From Rhodospirillales bacterium (GTDB taxonomy: Bacteria > Pseudomonadota > Alphaproteobacteria > Bin95): a stretch of DNA of 49,140 bases. The stretch covers positions 1-49,140 of the forward strand of contig VMCJ01000031.1 in NCBI GenBank assembly GCA_008081395.1. Direction: 5' to 3'. A program made the position numbers and the translations under genes. Shown here one piece after another: positions 16,940 through 26,481 of the stretch (its first letter is position 1; the number at the start of each line of letters is the position of its first letter). Below the pieces are notes generated by a model, which saw only the letters and a list, made by a program, of their open reading frames with translations, searched no databases and was not told the DNA's origin.

Positions 16940-17776
16940 CTAAACAAGCAATTTTGCGTACTCATCAAGCCGGCGAAGGATATCATCACGGCTTTCATCT
17001 TTAATTTCTAAAAGCGCTCGAGTAATGCCGGCATCAGCATACTCCGCCAGTGATTGTGCATCTGCTTTTGCACGAAAAGTTGTAATCGAGAGTGTCGACA
17101 TATCCCGACCAGCCTCATCTGCAAAACGCTTAAGTCTCGCGACTGCTTCAGCGGGGTCAAATCCCTGCCAAGGGCGAGGATACCACCCATCGCAATACTC
17201 CACGACACGCTTAAGGGTATAATCAGTCTCGCCACCTAGGAGGATTGGAGGATGCGGGTCCTGCACTGGCTTTGGCCATGACCACGAAGGCGGAAATTTA
17301 ACAAATTCACCATCAAAACTCGCCTCCTCTTGGGTCCATAGCTGTTTCATCGCAAGAATATGCTCACGCATAATGGCAAAACGGGTTTTATAGGTGGCGC
17401 CATGGTCCTCCATTTCCTCCACATTCCATCCTCCTCCAATGCCAAACATAAAGCGACCGCCGGAGATTTGATCGACACTGGCAATGGCTTTTGCCGTAAC
17501 TATTGGTTCATGCTGTGGTACCAGACAAATACCAGTCCCAATTTTCAGTTTCTCAGTGACAACAGCAGCAGCTGTGCAAGCCACAAATGGGTCATGAGTA
17601 TGGCTGTAGCACTTGGGAAGCTCACCACCACCTGGCCACGGTGACTGGCGACTTGTGGGTATATGTGTGTGCTCAGGGAAGAAGAGGCTCTCAAAACCCC
17701 GATCTTCCATTGCTCGGGCAAGCTCCCTGACATCAATGCCGTAATCAACGGGAAAGTAGAAACAACCTATTTGCAC
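16940..17776 (-). CDS. LLM-class F420/FMN-dependent oxidoreductase
   Basis: Luciferase-like TIM-barrel protein of 278 residues, of the compact F420-type subfamily. Visible hallmarks are ESLFFPEHTHIP near residue 29, SVDQISGGRFMFGIGGGWNVEEMEDHG around 105-130, and HPPILLGGETDYTLKRVVEYCDGW around 175-200. The ATG at 17776 starts directly at the first beta strand (MQIGCFYFP). It stands alone, divergent from dinB and convergent with the ferredoxin gene. It differs from the other two LLM proteins in the window in length and motifs, so it is not a recent duplicate. No substrate can be assigned, and no F420-biosynthesis gene is visible, so FMN use is equally possible. Confidence 0.83.
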   Translation of the reverse strand: MQIGCFYFPVDYGIDVRELARAMEDRGFESLFFPEHTHIPTSRQSPWPGGGELPKCYSHTHDPFVACTAAAVVTEKLKIGTGICLVPQHEPIVTAKAIASVDQISGGRFMFGIGGGWNVEEMEDHGATYKTRFAIMREHILAMKQLWTQEEASFDGEFVKFPPSWSWPKPVQDPHPPILLGGETDYTLKRVVEYCDGWYPRPWQGFDPAEAVARLKRFADEAGRDMSTLSITTFRAKADAQSLAEYADAGITRALLEIKDESRDDILRRLDEYAKLLV

Positions 17777-17802
17777 AGCTTAACCTTTCGAATTGGAGAA
17801 TT

Positions 17803-17816
17803 GGTAGAACTCTACC
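17803..17816. promoter_or_regulatory. 14-bp palindrome between divergent LLM and dinB genes
   Basis: GGTAGA-AC-TCTACC is a perfect palindrome apart from its centre, lying in the 88-bp divergent gap. It could be an operator shared by both promoters. It does not match the alphaproteobacterial LexA site (GTTC-N7-GTTC direct repeat), so SOS control of dinB is not indicated by it. Confidence 0.3.
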
Positions 17817-17864
17817 CCGTTACAAGGATAATCACTATGCTCTCTTTAAAAAGGCAATTAACTG

Positions 17865-19133
17865 ATGGCTAGGCTATGCCGAGATTGTGGACGTCTAGAT
17901 TATGAGAGGGATGTACTGCGCTGCCCTGATTGTGCCTCACCACGTCAAGTTACTCACAGTGAGTTAACTGAACTCACTATCGCTCACATTGATTGCGATG
18001 CCTTCTATGCTTCAGTGGAAAAACGCGACAATCCAGAACTGCAAGGCAAACCTCTTATAATAGGTGGTGGCCGACGTGGTGTGGTCGCGACCGCGTGTTA
18101 CGTGGCCAGGAGATTTGGCATAAAGTCAGCGATGCCTATGTTCAAGGCGCTACGCGCATGCCCACAAGCAGTAGTCCTTCGCCCTGATATGGCAAAGTAT
18201 GCTGCCGTAGGGCGAGAAGTTAGAGCAATTCTTGAAAGCACCACTCCGCTTGTGGAAGCCATATCAATTGATGAAGCCTTCTTAGATCTTCAGGGTTCGG
18301 CGCGCCTTCACTCCAAGCCACCAGCAGCAGTACTTGCGGGTATTGCGAAAAGGATTGAGGAAGACTTAGGCATAACCGTTTCAATCGGCCTTTCATATGC
18401 AAAATTTCTGGCAAAGCTCGCATCTGATCTTGATAAGCCAAGGGGGTTTTCAATCATTGGAAGAACGGAGGCAAAGGAATTTTTAGCCCGACTACCCGTA
18501 TCAGAACTCCCGGGCGTCGGCGCAAAATTTAGACAGCTACTCACAAGGGATGGCTTTAAAACAGTTGGAGATCTTGCTCGCTCACCTATGGGCGTTCTCG
18601 AAGCCAAATATGGTGCATCAGGAGCTCGCCTTGCGAATTTTTGTAAGGGCAAAGATCCTCGTATAGTGAGTGCAAACAGACAAACTAAAAGTATTTCATC
18701 CGAAATAACTCTTGAACATAATTTACATGACCCTGATGACTTAAAACCATTATTGTGGCGTCACGCAGAGAAAGTTGCGCGACGCCTTAAAGAAAAACAG
18801 TTATCAGCAAGCACTGTAGTTTTGAAATTAAAAACTGAAAAATTTCGAACAATCACTCGTCAATGTACAGTTTCACCACCTACACAATTAGCTGAACGGC
18901 TCTATCAGGTAGCTGAAGGAATACTTCTTGATGAGGTGGGTAAAGACCGATATCGGTTAATAGGCCTAACAGGAACGGGCTTGGGTGCAGAGACAGATGC
19001 AGACACAGCAGATCTACTTTCAACAGAAGACATAGCACGTGCAGCTAAAATAGAGGATGCGATTGCCTCTATTAGGTCAAAGTCTGGAAATCAAGTGATC
19101 TATAAAGGTCGTTCTATTATCAAAAAAAGCTAG
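17865..19133 (+). CDS. dinB: DNA polymerase IV (Y-family) with N-terminal four-cysteine extension
   Basis: Translesion polymerase, 422 residues. The Y-family palm begins at TIAHIDCDAFYASVE (Asp43 metal ligand), with VVATACYVARRFGIKSAMP, and SIDEAFLDL carrying the second acidic pair. The thumb contains helix-hairpin-helix segment LPGVGAKFRQLL, and the little-finger domain runs to about residue 360. Ahead of the palm is an extra segment with Cys5, Cys8, Cys20 and Cys23 (CRDC...CPDC), a zinc-knuckle-like pattern not found in E. coli Pol IV but seen in some alphaproteobacterial homologues. Translation from the ATG at 17865 includes it in frame. The C-terminal tail (about 370-422) lacks an obvious canonical beta-clamp motif by eye. 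Confidence 0.93.
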   Translation: MARLCRDCGRLDYERDVLRCPDCASPRQVTHSELTELTIAHIDCDAFYASVEKRDNPELQGKPLIIGGGRRGVVATACYVARRFGIKSAMPMFKALRACPQAVVLRPDMAKYAAVGREVRAILESTTPLVEAISIDEAFLDLQGSARLHSKPPAAVLAGIAKRIEEDLGITVSIGLSYAKFLAKLASDLDKPRGFSIIGRTEAKEFLARLPVSELPGVGAKFRQLLTRDGFKTVGDLARSPMGVLEAKYGASGARLANFCKGKDPRIVSANRQTKSISSEITLEHNLHDPDDLKPLLWRHAEKVARRLKEKQLSASTVVLKLKTEKFRTITRQCTVSPPTQLAERLYQVAEGILLDEVGKDRYRLIGLTGTGLGAETDADTADLLSTEDIARAAKIEDAIASIRSKSGNQVIYKGRSIIKKS

Positions 19134-19157
19134 TTCTTCGACACACTTCTATAGGAC

Positions 19158-20165
19158 TCAAACTCTCGGAACTCTTCCTTCAATAGGATATGCTGGGTCG
19201 TTGAAGCCTGGGGTTGATGGGTGACCAGGAGCAACTAGGTCATTGCAAAATGTTTCATCCTCTTCCGTAAATCGATAAGAGGTAGCGCCAGCATAATCCC
19301 TCCATTGCTCAATGGTTCGCGGACCAGCTACAAGGCCAGTAATTAAGCTATTGTTGAGAACCCAGGCTGTTGCAAATTGCCCTGGCGTGACTCCGACTGC
19401 AATCGCTCTTTCAGCCATCTTAGCAGCTACATGCAATGATTCTTGTCGCCACTCTGTTTCCATCATCCTCTTATCACCACGCGCAGCTCGACTTCCCGCA
19501 TCAGGATCTGCGCCTGGTTTGTATTTACCTGTAAGTACTCCTCGAGCTATCGGACTGTATGGAAATACGCCCAACCCAAAATGATTACAGGCTGGTAACT
19601 GCTCAGTCTCTGGCATTCGATTGACCAGGTTGTAGTAAGGCTGACTTATGATTGGTCTATCAATGTTGAGGCTATCCGAAATTCTACAAACTTCAGCAAC
19701 GCGCCAAGACCGATAGTTGGACAATCCGAAATAGCGAATTTTCCCATCACGCTGCAAATCAGCTATTGCCCTAACAGTTTCTTCAAGTGGGGTCGTGTGA
19801 TCTTCTTTGTGCAGGTAGTAAATATCGATGTGATCTGTTCCCAAACGCTTCAAGCTAGCTTCACAGGCCTGCATCACCCATTTTCTATTTGTCCCTCCAC
19901 CATTCGGACCGCTACCAAGGGGATTGGCAAATTTTGTTGCTAGCACCCACTCATCTCTGCGGTAACTAATAAGCCGCCCCACCATTTCCTCAGACTTTCC
20001 ACCGGCGTAACTATCGGCCGTGTCAATAAAATTCACACCTTGATCAGCCGCCTCTCTAAGAATTTGGTTGGCCTCAGTTTCGCTAGTAGCTCCGCCAAAA
20101 AGCATTGTCCCAATGCAAAGCTCTGAGACCTTAAGGCCAGAGCGGCCCAATTGCTGAATGCGCAT
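19158..20165 (-). CDS. Aldo/keto reductase
   Basis: NAD(P)H-dependent (alpha/beta)8-barrel reductase of 335 residues. The catalytic tetrad is complete: Asp48 and Tyr53 (FIDTADSYAGGKSEE), Lys78 (LATKFANP) and His119 (YYLHKEDH). The cofactor region is at ALA-type positions near 215-240 (FPYSPIARGVLTGKY). It most resembles the YajO/general-stress AKR branch acting on carbonyls of small aldehydes or sugars, but the natural substrate is not readable. It is convergent with dinB (24-base gap) and lies downstream of the ATP-grasp gene on the opposite side of a 181-bp gap in which I see no gene or clear signal. Confidence 0.9.
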   Translation of the reverse strand: MRIQQLGRSGLKVSELCIGTMLFGGATSETEANQILREAADQGVNFIDTADSYAGGKSEEMVGRLISYRRDEWVLATKFANPLGSGPNGGGTNRKWVMQACEASLKRLGTDHIDIYYLHKEDHTTPLEETVRAIADLQRDGKIRYFGLSNYRSWRVAEVCRISDSLNIDRPIISQPYYNLVNRMPETEQLPACNHFGLGVFPYSPIARGVLTGKYKPGADPDAGSRAARGDKRMMETEWRQESLHVAAKMAERAIAVGVTPGQFATAWVLNNSLITGLVAGPRTIEQWRDYAGATSYRFTEEDETFCNDLVAPGHPSTPGFNDPAYPIEGRVPRV

Positions 20166-20346
20166 CGTTTTATTCCATCTTGAGGCACTGATGCCAAGTC
20201 TAAGTAACCAGATTGGTGAAGATCAAACTAACTCTCAACTCAAAATGTTTTTAGAGACTAAAACAGCTGAGTAGAACTGTCGATTTAGAGCAAAGAAAAC
20301 GTAACCATGGCTGATCGCACAGATAGCCGCAAAAACTAGGCTCCTG

Positions 20347-21252
20347 CTAACACAAAGAATCAATAAATCTTGCAAGAGCCATTGGTCCTGGCTCAACTCC
20401 AGCTCGCTCTTCTGCGTCTCTATTATAGTTGGTGTTAGTATTAATATCGTAAACAAGCTGTTGGCCATTTGGTGTTTTCAAGTATTCAACGCCGGCAACT
20501 TCCACTCCACTCATTTTAAGAAAATCACCAATTTTATTTACTAAATCCTGGTCCTCAACAGGCCCAATCTCAAACATTGGCGGGGCTCCGGGAAGCGCGC
20601 ATGCCTCAGCAGGACAAAGTTCGAAATCACCACCTGTATGGACGCGAACAGCGTAATGCAAGCTTCCACCAATAAACTCCAAGCGAGTAATTGTTTGGTC
20701 GGGCGACGGACAATATTCCTGTATCAGCCACACATTGTCGGCACTGGGTTCATCAGCAACACGCGAAATACTGGAGCGAAGATCATCTAAATCCTGCAAT
20801 AGTCGAACCCCAAGACCTTTCCCACCACGATTTGGTTTCAGCACAAAGGGCTTACACGCAAACTGCGCATCAATTACAGCAGCCTCAAGACGATCGCTTC
20901 CAACAACTGCAATTGTTCTAGGCGTTGCTATGCCTGCAGCCGCGAGCGAGGCGTGCTGCGAAACTTTGCTCATTTCCAATCGAAGGGCTCCAGCCCCATT
21001 TATTACGCGGCGTCCATGCAAGCCGAGAAAGTCAAATATGGCAGCAGCTGTAGCTGCTGCTAATTCGTGACCACGAGATAATGCTGATGCACTCACACGG
21101 CTCCAATAAATCCCATCGGAAGGAATAGAGCCTAAATCAAATGCCCCTCCATTCATGAATATTTCACGAGTTTCTAATCCCATCAGCGAAAATGCTGCAC
21201 GGTAAGGCTCGATCCACTCAGGATTTTCATGAAGGATATGCACTAATTTCAT
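20347..21252 (-). CDS. RimK-like ATP-grasp ligase, substrate unknown
   Basis: A 301-residue ATP-grasp protein. The N-terminal pre-ATP-grasp Rossmann-like domain spans about 1-95. Then come FVLKPNRGGKGLGVRLL (ATP-binding lysine and Gly-rich flap, about 135-152), WLIQEY (adenine-binding hinge, about 173-178) and VYDINTNTNYN (metal-binding D-x-N-x-N, about 272). This is the layout of RimK/DdlA-type carboxylate-amine ligases, which make an acyl phosphate and join it to an amine or thiol. No peptide, cofactor or cell-wall gene neighbours it, so the substrate is unknown. It sits downstream of the groEL terminator and has only a weak Shine-Dalgarno site. The family call is firm from motifs. Confidence 0.78.
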   Translation of the reverse strand: MKLVHILHENPEWIEPYRAAFSLMGLETREIFMNGGAFDLGSIPSDGIYWSRVSASALSRGHELAAATAAAIFDFLGLHGRRVINGAGALRLEMSKVSQHASLAAAGIATPRTIAVVGSDRLEAAVIDAQFACKPFVLKPNRGGKGLGVRLLQDLDDLRSSISRVADEPSADNVWLIQEYCPSPDQTITRLEFIGGSLHYAVRVHTGGDFELCPAEACALPGAPPMFEIGPVEDQDLVNKIGDFLKMSGVEVAGVEYLKTPNGQQLVYDINTNTNYNRDAEERAGVEPGPMALARFIDSLC

Positions 21253-21280
21253 TTCTAAAGAATTCCATCAATCAAGCAAA

Positions 21281-21316
21281 AAGAAGGGTCGTGCGGATAT
21301 CCACACGACCCTTCTT
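21281..21316 (-). terminator. groEL terminator
   Basis: A 13-bp perfect stem (AAGAAGGGTCGTG with CACGACCCTTCTT) closes a loop that itself contains the palindrome GGATATCC; TTTGCTT follows on the minus strand. It lies 43 bases after the groEL stop and before the ATP-grasp gene, so it ends the groESL transcript. Confidence 0.85.
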
Positions 21317-21358
21317 ACCGATACTATCATACCGGAAAAGGCTATAGTTGGCCTAGAC

Positions 21359-23017
<1,659 letters not shown>

Positions 23018-23043
23018 CTAGCTCCTATTCTTTAATGTTAGAT

Positions 23044-23064
23044 TTACGTCAATTATTGACGTAA
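23044..23064 (-). repeat. Perfect inverted repeat in the groES-groEL intergenic region
   Basis: TTACGTCAAT-T-ATTGACGTAA is a 10-1-10 palindrome lying 30 bases before the groEL ATG. In RNA it would fold into a stem of about 8 bp with a 5-base loop. It may set the groES:groEL ratio through mRNA processing or stability, or be a DNA-binding site; no T-tract follows, so it is not a terminator. Confidence 0.5.
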
Positions 23065-23109
23065 GAAATTCTCTCAAGGTGTGAGAAATCGAAGGACCGG
23101 CAATCCGGA

Positions 23110-23427
23110 TTACTTCTTCTTCTTAGCACCCTTATTTTCGATGATTCCGAGGATATCGCTTTCCTTCATAATGAGGAGATCCTCGCCACCAACCTTAACC
23201 TCTGTACCGGACCATTTTCCGAATAAGATTAGATCGCCAGCTTTTACGTCAAGCGCATGCACGCCGCCATTGTCATCGATACGACCACCACCTACGGCGA
23301 TGATCTCACCTTCGGATGGTTTTTCCTGAGCAGTGTCAGGGATGATGATGCCACCGGAACTCTTTTGATCCTGATCAACACGACGGACCAAAACACGGTC
23401 ATGCAGCGGCCGGAAATTCACAGCCAT
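23110..23427 (-). CDS. groS: Co-chaperonin GroES (10 kDa)
   Basis: Heptameric lid of GroEL, 105 residues. [33 protein letters not shown] covers the N-terminal strand and the GroEL-binding mobile loop (SSGGIIIPD, about residues 22-30). [20 protein letters not shown] closes the fold. The C-terminus carries an extra lysine run (KKKK). The frame is open further upstream, but the ATG at 23427 has AGGAGGG at proper distance and matches the family start [11 protein letters not shown]. First gene of the groESL operon, with promoter and CIRCE about 120-190 bases upstream. Confidence 0.97.
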   Translation of the reverse strand: MAVNFRPLHDRVLVRRVDQDQKSSGGIIIPDTAQEKPSEGEIIAVGGGRIDDNGGVHALDVKAGDLILFGKWSGTEVKVGGEDLLIMKESDILGIIENKGAKKKK

Positions 23428-23548
23428 GGAAGCCCTCCTAAATATTTGGCTATAAACAAAAATACCTTGCATAAATTCCAGGCAATCAGCCAGGACATGC
23501 TTGGATTGAAGGGATATAGGAAATCTGCCTTAGAGGTTCAAGGAAAAA

Positions 23549-23575
23549 ATAGCACTCTAACACGAAGAGTGCTAA
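23549..23575 (-). promoter_or_regulatory. CIRCE element (HrcA operator) of groESL
   Basis: On the minus strand TTAGCACTC-N9-GAGTGCTAT matches the CIRCE consensus TTAGCACTC-N9-GAGTGCTAA at 17 of 18 arm positions. It lies at the predicted start of the groESL transcript, 122 bases before the groES ATG. HrcA binding here would repress transcription until heat shock. Confidence 0.93.
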
Positions 23576-23584
23576 CAATTTTAA

Positions 23585-23612
23585 ATTGTATTAACTTTTA
23601 AGTTTATTTAAA
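23585..23612 (-). promoter_or_regulatory. Probable sigma-70-type promoter of groESL
   Basis: On the minus strand TTTAAA-N16-TACAAT resembles -35 and -10 boxes and places transcription start just ahead of the CIRCE element, the usual arrangement. The surrounding DNA is AT-rich, so the exact boxes are uncertain. I do not see a clear RpoH-type promoter. The remaining bases up to 23800 hold no gene that I can support. Confidence 0.45.
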
Positions 23613-23800
23613 TTATATAAATTATTGTTTTATATTGATTTATTTTTTTATTTCGTGAAAAAACCACAAAGATAGCCTTATTTAAAGGGTGATCAACGGT
23701 AAACTTTGGTTGGATGGCCGCCGATCTGTACTTGCTTCCTATCCAAGCCGTGGTTAAGCGTATCCGAACGTATGATTTAAAATGTAAGGGAATGATAACT

Positions 23801-25006
23801 ATGGCCCGTCGTGGGATGCGTTTTGGTATTTTTCTAGCCCCTTTCCATGCTGTTGGAGAAAACCCAACTCTTTCAATGGATCGAGACATGGAACTGATCG
23901 AATGGCTCGATCATCTGGGCTACGACGAAGCTTGGATCGGCGAACACCATTCTGCAGGCTGGGAAACCATCGCTTCTCCAGAGATATTTATTGGCGCCGC
24001 AATCCAGAGAACAAAAAATATTCGCCTTGGTTCAGGCGTGACCTCCCTTCCCTACCATCACCCTTTTCTTGTCGCTCAGCGGTTTGTTCAGCTTGATCAC
24101 ATGAGCAAAGGCCGCGTTATGCTTGGCTGTGGACCAGGAGCTCTGCCATCAGATGCCTACATGATGGGCATAAACCCAGTGGACCAACGCAGGCGAATGG
24201 TCGAAGCGCTTGACGCAATAATGGGCCTTCTTAAGTGTGAAGAGCCAGTGACCATGGAAACTGACTGGTTCACTCTTAGAGAGGGCCAACTTCACCTCGC
24301 TCCCTGGTCCAGTGAGCTTCCAGTGGCAGTTGCCTCAACAATTACTCCCTTTGGAATGATGGCTGCAGGCAGGCATGGTATTGGAGTGCTCTCCATCGGC
24401 GCAGGAATTCCTGGAGGGCCAGAGATGCTCTCTAAACAATGGGGTATTGCAGAAGACGAAGCCGCTAAGCATGGCAAAACCATGGACCGAAATAATTGGC
24501 GGGTCGTAGTTAATATGCATTGTGCGGAGGACGACGAAGAGGCTCTAAGGCAAGTTAAAGCCGGCGAGCGATTAGAAACAGTTACCTACTTCGAAGAGAC
24601 CCTCGGGCGCCCACCTGGCCGATCAGATGACCCTCTGCGAGACGGAGTTAAAATGGGCACAACTCTCATAGGTTCACCAGATACAGTGGCAAAAGGCATT
24701 GATTATCTGCTTGAGCTTTCAAAAGGTGGTTTTGGCGCGATGACTTTTCGTGCCAATGAGTGGGCTAATCGTGAGCAAATTATGAAGAGCTACGAACTCT
24801 TTGCCCGCTATGTTGCTCCACGTTTTCAAGGGCAATTAGAGACAATCAATAAGTCTAATGCCTTCGTTAAAGCCAACAGGACCACCGTACTGGCTGGGAA
24901 TGTAGAAGCAGTTAAAAAAGCCTTTACTGATACTGGTCGGGAGGTGCCCGAAGAATTTGCTGCGCGGACCCTCGGCGCCAACGATGTAAAAGAGGCCATC
25001 AAGTGA
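23801..25006 (+). CDS. LLM-class flavin-dependent monooxygenase-like protein
   Basis: Luciferase/limonene-monooxygenase-like TIM-barrel protein of 401 residues. MRFGIFLAPFHAVGENP is the first strand; WIGEHHSAGWE carries the conserved E-H-H near the flavin pocket; VQLDHMSKGRVMLGCGPGALPSD is the phosphate-binding signature. A C-terminal extension past residue 350 includes FVKANRTTVLAGNVEAVKKAF. The frame is open from 23714, but the ATG at 23801 has AAGGGA nine bases upstream and starts just before the first strand, so it is preferred. Its stop overlaps the GTG of the epimerase gene (GTGA, 25003-25006), giving translational coupling. Its closest likeness is to the longer FMNH2 monooxygenases that act on terpenoid- or alkyl-type substrates; the actual substrate is unknown. 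Confidence 0.85.
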   Translation: MARRGMRFGIFLAPFHAVGENPTLSMDRDMELIEWLDHLGYDEAWIGEHHSAGWETIASPEIFIGAAIQRTKNIRLGSGVTSLPYHHPFLVAQRFVQLDHMSKGRVMLGCGPGALPSDAYMMGINPVDQRRRMVEALDAIMGLLKCEEPVTMETDWFTLREGQLHLAPWSSELPVAVASTITPFGMMAAGRHGIGVLSIGAGIPGGPEMLSKQWGIAEDEAAKHGKTMDRNNWRVVVNMHCAEDDEEALRQVKAGERLETVTYFEETLGRPPGRSDDPLRDGVKMGTTLIGSPDTVAKGIDYLLELSKGGFGAMTFRANEWANREQIMKSYELFARYVAPRFQGQLETINKSNAFVKANRTTVLAGNVEAVKKAFTDTGREVPEEFAARTLGANDVKEAIK

Positions 25007-25407
25007 TAGGGCGCCTTAACCACATTGCAATAGTTGTTCCGGATCTAGAAGCCGCAGCCAATCAGTACAGAACAGTTCTTGGGGCTTCAGTAACGGAACC
25101 AGAAAACCTACCAGAACATGGCGTCACAGTTGTTTTTGTGGAGCTTCCCAACACTAAAGTGGAGTTATTACATCCCTTCGGAGATAGATCTCCTATCGAA
25201 GCCTTTTTAGACAACAATGCTTCAGGCGGAATGCACCACGTTTGCTATGAGGTGGATGATATCATAGTTGCGAGGGATAAACTAAAATCCGAGGGAGCAA
25301 GGGTCCTTGGTGATGGTGAGCCGAAGATTGGCGCTCACGGAAAGCCAGTGCTATTTCTCCATCCAAAAGATTTCTGTGGCACTTTAGTCGAATTGGAACA
25401 AGCTTAG
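25003..25407 (+). CDS. mce: Methylmalonyl-CoA epimerase
   Basis: VOC-superfamily metalloenzyme that interconverts (2R)- and (2S)-methylmalonyl-CoA (and ethylmalonyl-CoA in the ethylmalonyl-CoA pathway). The 134 residues match family length. Likely metal ligands are His7 (LNHIAIVV), a glutamate in the KVELLHP segment, His in GGMHHVCYEVDD and Glu131 in GTLVELEQA. FLHPKDFCGTLVELEQ is close to the classical FLHPKxxxGVLIEL ending. Translation starts at GTG 25003, overlapping the stop of the luciferase-like gene. Mutase genes are not in the window, but mcd at 13504 belongs to the same wider pathway. A different VOC function cannot be excluded given the unusual partner gene. Confidence 0.83.
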   Translation: MIGRLNHIAIVVPDLEAAANQYRTVLGASVTEPENLPEHGVTVVFVELPNTKVELLHPFGDRSPIEAFLDNNASGGMHHVCYEVDDIIVARDKLKSEGARVLGDGEPKIGAHGKPVLFLHPKDFCGTLVELEQA

Positions 25408-25453
25408 GATATTTTGTGTTACATCATCTGCAAATTGCGTCCTCTGATGCCTC

Positions 25454-26011
25454 ATGAGAAAGTTACTAAAAGCCTTAGCACTAGTAACCGCAATATTTGT
25501 GCACTCGCAAAGCGTTTCTGCAGACCAAAACGACCCAAGACTTAATTATCTATTTTCGCAGCTAAAAGCTGCTGAAAATGCTGCCACAGCAAGTGAGCAT
25601 GAAGATGAAATCTGGCGAATTTGGCTAGAACATCCGGATAAACGCACGAGAGAAGTAACACTTATCGGTATTGCTTTTATGAATAGGGGTGAGGCTCGAC
25701 TTGCTGAATTAGCATTTTCGGAAGCGTTAGAGAGGAACCCTGAATTTGCGGAAGCATGGAATAAGCGAGCAACTCTCAGGTATATGGTTGGAGATTTAGA
25801 AGGTTCCGTTGCTGATTGTGCCAATGTTCTAAAACTCGAACCAAGGCACTATGGCGCTATGGCCGGCCTAGGTATGATTTCAGCCAGCCGAAAGAACTGG
25901 AGGCGCGCCACAGAATGGTACAAGCGTGCTCTTGAAATCCATCCTCATTTTACTGGTGCAAAAATTGGCCTTGAGAACGCACTGGAAAATCTTAACGCTG
26001 GGCGTGTATAG
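25454..26011 (+). CDS. Exported tetratricopeptide-repeat protein
   Basis: A 185-residue protein with a signal peptide (MRKLLKALALVTAIFVHSQ, cleavage probably after SVSA) and about three TPR units. The repeats follow the pattern AFMNRGEARLAELAFSEALERNPEFAEAWNKRA, then ATLRYMVGDLEGSVADCANVLKLEP, then MISASRKNWRRATEWYKRALEIHP. The mature protein is likely periplasmic and acts as a protein-interaction scaffold. Function unknown. It follows the epimerase gene by about 46 bases and precedes the cupin gene by about 30, so it may be part of the same rightward unit. The TPR call is firm; partners are not identifiable. Confidence 0.8.
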   Translation: MRKLLKALALVTAIFVHSQSVSADQNDPRLNYLFSQLKAAENAATASEHEDEIWRIWLEHPDKRTREVTLIGIAFMNRGEARLAELAFSEALERNPEFAEAWNKRATLRYMVGDLEGSVADCANVLKLEPRHYGAMAGLGMISASRKNWRRATEWYKRALEIHPHFTGAKIGLENALENLNAGRV

Positions 26012-26040
26012 TTTGATGATGGATTAAAAGGAGACGAGCG

Positions 26041-26445
26041 ATGACTGAAGGTAACCCTACCCCAAAAGGTACTATTGCCCACGCGACAAAAGAAAACGCG
26101 CCTCTCGTTGATGGTCGCAGGGATTTCTTTAAATATCGTGACCTTGGGGTAATGGCAGCTTCAAATGGAGCTCTTCGCGCCCAAACAATGACTGCTATTC
26201 GCGGCATGACCGAGCCAACTGGGTGGCATTATCATCAATGTGATGGTCAGTTTGTTTACGTTCTTAAAGGTTGGGTTGATTTAGAATTTGAAACTGGTGA
26301 GCAAGTGCGCGTGAAAGAAGGTGAGTCACTTTTCATCCCAGGGGGAATGAAACATAACGAATTTGGTTGCTCGGAAGATCTGGATATTCTTGAGTTATCT
26401 ACACCAGGCGAAATGGGAACAGTCCCCTGCGCTCCTCCGGGCTAG
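26041..26445 (+). CDS. Cupin-domain protein
   Basis: A single-cupin protein of 134 residues. The first cupin motif appears as GWHYHQCDGQFVYVLKG (about residues 61-77), giving H-x-H plus the later Glu-like position, and the second as LFIPGGMKHNEFGCSED (about 97-113) with its histidine. Metal ligands are thus largely present. AGGAG lies seven bases before the ATG. Cupins of this size act as small dioxygenases, isomerases or ligand sensors; no reaction can be assigned. It is the last rightward gene before the convergent methyltransferase. Confidence 0.8.
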   Translation: MTEGNPTPKGTIAHATKENAPLVDGRRDFFKYRDLGVMAASNGALRAQTMTAIRGMTEPTGWHYHQCDGQFVYVLKGWVDLEFETGEQVRVKEGESLFIPGGMKHNEFGCSEDLDILELSTPGEMGTVPCAPPG

Positions 26446-26481
26446 AACAGAGTGTGCTTTGGCCGAAAAATTTAATTCTCG

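Noticed and set aside
17803-17816. LexA box controlling dinB
   Set aside because: The palindrome GGTAGA-AC-TCTACC does not match the alphaproteobacterial GTTC-N7-GTTC site.
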